In this document: piece after piece, positions 61,439-64,000 of the stretch
Layout of the letters: each line of letters begins with the position of its first letter
How positions within the stretch are numbered: position 1 is the first letter of the stretch
DNA from: Bombus terrestris
Taxonomy: Eukaryota > Arthropoda > Insecta > Hymenoptera > Apidae
Direction of reading: 5' to 3'
Length of the DNA: 64,000 bases
NCBI RefSeq assembly: GCF_910591885.1
Contig: NC_063285.1
Location: 9,705,395 to 9,769,394 of the forward strand
Made by a program: the position numbers and the translations under genes
Notes under the pieces: generated by a model
What the model was told of the DNA's origin: nothing
Seen by the model: only the letters and a program-made list of their open reading frames with translations
Databases searched by the model: none

Positions 61439-62410
61439 TTAACAGTAGAACTACCATATCAGTCAGATCGACTGGTTTTACAATTTTGTTTTCAAATTCC
61501 TGCTTTGTGTTATATTTTTTCCGCAATGATGTAATGACTTTTGCAACGATAAATAAAAGAATAATGCAATGAATTTTATTTTGCTTTTTTATGTACTCAA
61601 ACTGAAAATAATTTTGTGTCAAGGCTAGTTATATCAATAGCAGTGAAAATGACTGGTACTTGTCTTTGAAAATTGATCAAGTATACTTGAACTTGCCTAA
61701 TTATCGATTAGATATATTTAAACTTAATCTATGGCTAATATAATATAACCTACATAATATCACACTAAAACTACCACACCAGTCAAATCGACTGGTTTTA
61801 CAATTTTGTTTTCAAATTCCTGCTTTGTGTTATATTTTTTCCGCAATGATGTAATGACTTTTGCAATGATAAATAAAAGAATAATATAATGAATTTTATT
61901 TTGCTTTTTTATGTACTCAAACTGAAAATAATTTTGTGTCCAGGCTAGTTATACCAATATCAGTGAAAGTGACTGGTACTTGTCAAAGTGTACAGGAGTC
62001 CTGCAATTTGTTCATCGAACCCCAATTAACCAGTTTTCTCGTTTTCTACAACTTGTCACACGTTTTTCAAATTTTTACCGCGTATCGTTCGATATGACGA
62101 TATCAGTTATCAGGAAAATTCCGGATCTATCGCTAGATCGCTAAATGCTGACACTAGAAATGCCACAGCTGTCGAAACGACTGGTCCTACAATTTTATAA
62201 ATTTGTCAACCCTCGTTTAGGTCGATCATGGTCGCAGATGGATTAATAATAGCAAAAATGTACCACATAACATGGAATTGCTTCTGTGAGAAAGTAATAA
62301 ATCAATAAATATACAAATATTCTGTTATTACGTATTGTTTAAAGACCAGACATTTTCACTGGTTTTGATACAAATAGCTTCGTGTTAATTACCAGTAGTT
62401 CTAGTGTTAA
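61439..62410 (+). mobile_element. TTAA-flanked composite MITE (about 972 bp), inverted relative to 39480-40442
   Basis: Starts TTAACAGTAGAACTACC (61439), internal end CACTAAAACTACCACACC at about 61766, outer end AGTAGTTCTAGTGTTAA (62410). Hairpin motifs CAGTCAGATCGACTGG and CCAGACATTTTCACTGG. Matches 39480-40442 in reverse orientation along its length. Confidence 0.82.
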
Positions 62411-62499
62411 TATACAATGGCACGTGCGAGATTAACATACAGCTCGTGCAAGTAATCGAACATTTAGCGTGACATGTTTTTACGTACGTATCGTGTGTG

Positions 62500-62768
62500 C
62501 TGCAGAATATTTCGATATTGCATTAATGTTACAATCAGACTGGAGTTTCTTCTAATACGTGTACGTAATATATTTACAAATATATAGACACCAGTGTATT
62601 TTGCGTGGTACGAAACATTTTCAATTTGCATCAATATTACAACGAGACACGAGTTTCTTTTAATACGTGTCATATATTCGTAAATATATCAACGCTATCG
62701 TATCTTGCGTGGTGCGAAACATTTTCCAATTGGATTAATATTACAAGGAAACACGCGTTTCTTATAAT
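62500..62768. repeat. About 107-bp direct repeats, 2.5 copies
   Basis: AATRTTACAA followed by a GAGTTTCTT-like motif recurs near 62524, 62633 and 62738. TTGCGTGGTRCGAAACATTT occurs at about 62602 and 62705. Confidence 0.8.
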
Positions 62769-62968
62769 AGGTCGTCCGAAAAGTTTCTTTCGTTTCATAA
62801 GGAAATAATGCACAACATTTTTCGTTTTATATTATTTTATCGAATTACGTATAATCAATTTTGTTTTATCAAGATAAAAATCATAACGTTCGACAGATTA
62901 GGTTTCGTGTTTGTATAAATATGCGTCGTTGTAAAAGACGTGTCTGTAAAGGAAAGACACTTTCCGTT
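62768..62968 (+). mobile_element. MITE with GTCCGAAAAG-type end, right end cut
   Basis: The left end TAGGTCGTCCGAAAAGTTTC and the interior (ATCATAACGTTCGACAGATT, GACGTGTCTGTAAAGGAAAG) match the 19.9-kb copy. The right end stops at CACTTTCCG and is replaced by unrelated TTCACAAGTAGCC. Confidence 0.78.
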
Positions 62969-63365
62969 CACAAGTAGCCAATGAAAGTATGTGGAGATAC
63001 CAGTGTTGATGTCGTTTATCAGGTTCCTTCAACACAACGAGGATTAATCGTTTGTTCGTTGACTAAACAGTAAGCACACGAATATGTAATTTTATACGAC
63101 GATGTATAATTTTTAATGTGCCACGAAAGAATATTAAATTCTTGGAAAATTAAAAGAATATTAAATTGTTTGGAAGTAGAAGATTCCTCGTTTCGAGAAC
63201 TGCCTATCAGTTAAATTAATATGTTCACAAGTAGCCAATGAAAGTATGTGGAGATACCAATGTCGATATCGATTACGTAATTTTACACGACGATGTATAA
63301 TTTTTAATGTGCCACGAAAGAATATTAAATTCTTGGAAAATTAAAGGAATATTAAATTGTTTGAA
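62969..63365. repeat. 255-bp direct duplication with internal deletion
   Basis: TTCACAAGTAGCCAATGAAA occurs at 62969 and 63224. ACGACGATGTATAATTTTTA and the following AATATTAAATTCTTGG also occur twice; copy two lacks about 60 bp. Confidence 0.88.
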
Positions 63366-64000
63366 ATAACTGAGAACTGAGAATACTTTTTAACTTTGGC
63401 ATGAAAAGTTTTGGCAAAAGCTGCAAGTTTGATTAGTAAAAAATTGTATTTTCTATCTTCGATTTATATTCATACGTAGAATGAAATTCCAGCGATTTAT
63501 CTTCTCCTATTTATTTTTTGATTTTCTTCAAAACTAAGCCTCGAAATAATTTTATTCTGTGTGTTCTTCTTATCTTTTCGCAGGAATTGCCGTATATTAT
63601 TCACTCTGTTATTCTTTACGAATATCTCGTGAATCTACCACGTGATTAGTATTCCAAGTTACGTACATCCAATGAAGGAAACAACTTTGCGTGACAATGA
63701 TCGGATAAATAACCATTGGCCAGTCGCTTGTAATCGGATTTTCGAATGATACGAAAGATAATGGAGAAAAAGAGAGAGAAAAAAAAGGAAAGAAGGCGTC
63801 GCTGTCCTTACGGTAGGAAAACTACGCGTTAAAACGAAATGGACGAGATTGCAGCGAAAATTTGTTCTCTTTCGAACGAAAGTCGTGTGCTCGCGAGAAA
63901 TCGAGATTTTATACAAATTGCAGAGTATTTAAAATGGCACGACCGCCGTGTAAAATCATTCTGAACGGCCTCTGTCCCGTGTAATTTTGCCGATTTAACG
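63366..64000. other. Intronic DNA to the window end, no exon recognised
   Basis: A good acceptor-like TTATCTTTTCGCAG at 63596 is followed by 22 open codons but no good donor and no neurexin-like sequence. A purine-rich run lies at 63763-63796. Confidence 0.4.

Larger units (their letters stand above)
40669..64000 (+). other. Neurexin intron downstream of the SS2 microexon (continues past the window)
   Basis: After the GTGAGT donor no sequence resembling the next LNS2 exon (expected to contain a valine-rich strand and a VGG motif) was seen up to the end of the window. The intron is therefore at least 23.3 kb, unless the candidate microexon at 40813 is real. Confidence 0.7.

Noticed and set aside
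63597..63662. Exon after the acceptor-like TTTTCGCAG
   Set aside because: No good donor, an in-frame stop after 22 codons and no similarity to neurexin.

Overview
The window looks like intronic DNA of one very large insect gene, most probably from a bee or another hymenopteran. The evidence is long introns with insect-type splice signals, an exon clearly encoding part of a neurexin laminin-G (LNS) domain, many palindromic elements with mellifera-type mariner ends (typical of bee genomes), Jockey-like non-LTR fragments, and AT-rich DNA alternating with CpG-rich blocks. The species cannot be fixed from sequence alone. No prokaryotic gene, CRISPR array or compact operon is present.

Coding content. 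Only two segments are assigned with confidence, both on the + strand and both part of alpha-neurexin (Nrx-1). One is a 161-nt exon (12172-12332) encoding the core of LNS domain 2. The other is a 27-nt microexon (40642-40668, peptide ISSITSFCR) that follows it in phase after a 28.3-kb intron. It lies at the position of splice site 2 (SS2) of vertebrate alpha-neurexins. A second 27-nt, phase-0 microexon-like segment (40813-40839, TVCEGWRAA) lies 144 nt downstream with a strong polypyrimidine tract and a GTAAAT donor. The 144 nt between them is open in the same frame. This possible tandem or retained SS2 cassette is the most interesting coding observation. Flanking exons lie outside the window.

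Intron content. The introns are packed with small transposons and tandem arrays: (i) 71-82-bp mariner palindromes, one family member amplified into a 372-bp tandem array at 450-2257; (ii) a second family with GTCCGGAAAG ends at 9.8, 19.9, 56.6 and 62.8 kb; (iii) a TTAA-flanked family, about 965 bp when full length, present as two inverted copies (39480-40442 and 61439-62410) that bracket the SS2 microexon; (iv) two further TTAA-flanked piggyBac-type MITEs (14.5 and 52.3 kb); (v) a MITE carrying the palindrome GACGAGTATACTCGTC, amplified into a 119-bp array at 33.1-34.1 kb; (vi) a probable solo LTR with a 4-bp target duplication (37426-38111); (vii) three 5'-truncated or decayed non-LTR retrotransposon fragments (42.2, 49.2 and 55.8 kb). 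Tandem arrays have periods of 413 bp (with a tRNA-like Pol III promoter in each unit), 348, 172, 150 (about 10 copies, alternating subtypes), 112/124 (13 copies), 118, 119, 116, about 194, about 343 and 137-159 bp.

How it fits together. The window is a splicing landscape: a constitutive LNS2 exon, then one or two microexons that would insert 9-18 residues in a loop of the LNS2 domain, surrounded by inverted repeats able to pair in the pre-mRNA. The rest is repeat-driven intron expansion, with several cases where a tandem array appears to have grown out of a MITE. The longest unassigned ORFs have no recognisable domain and are treated as chance.
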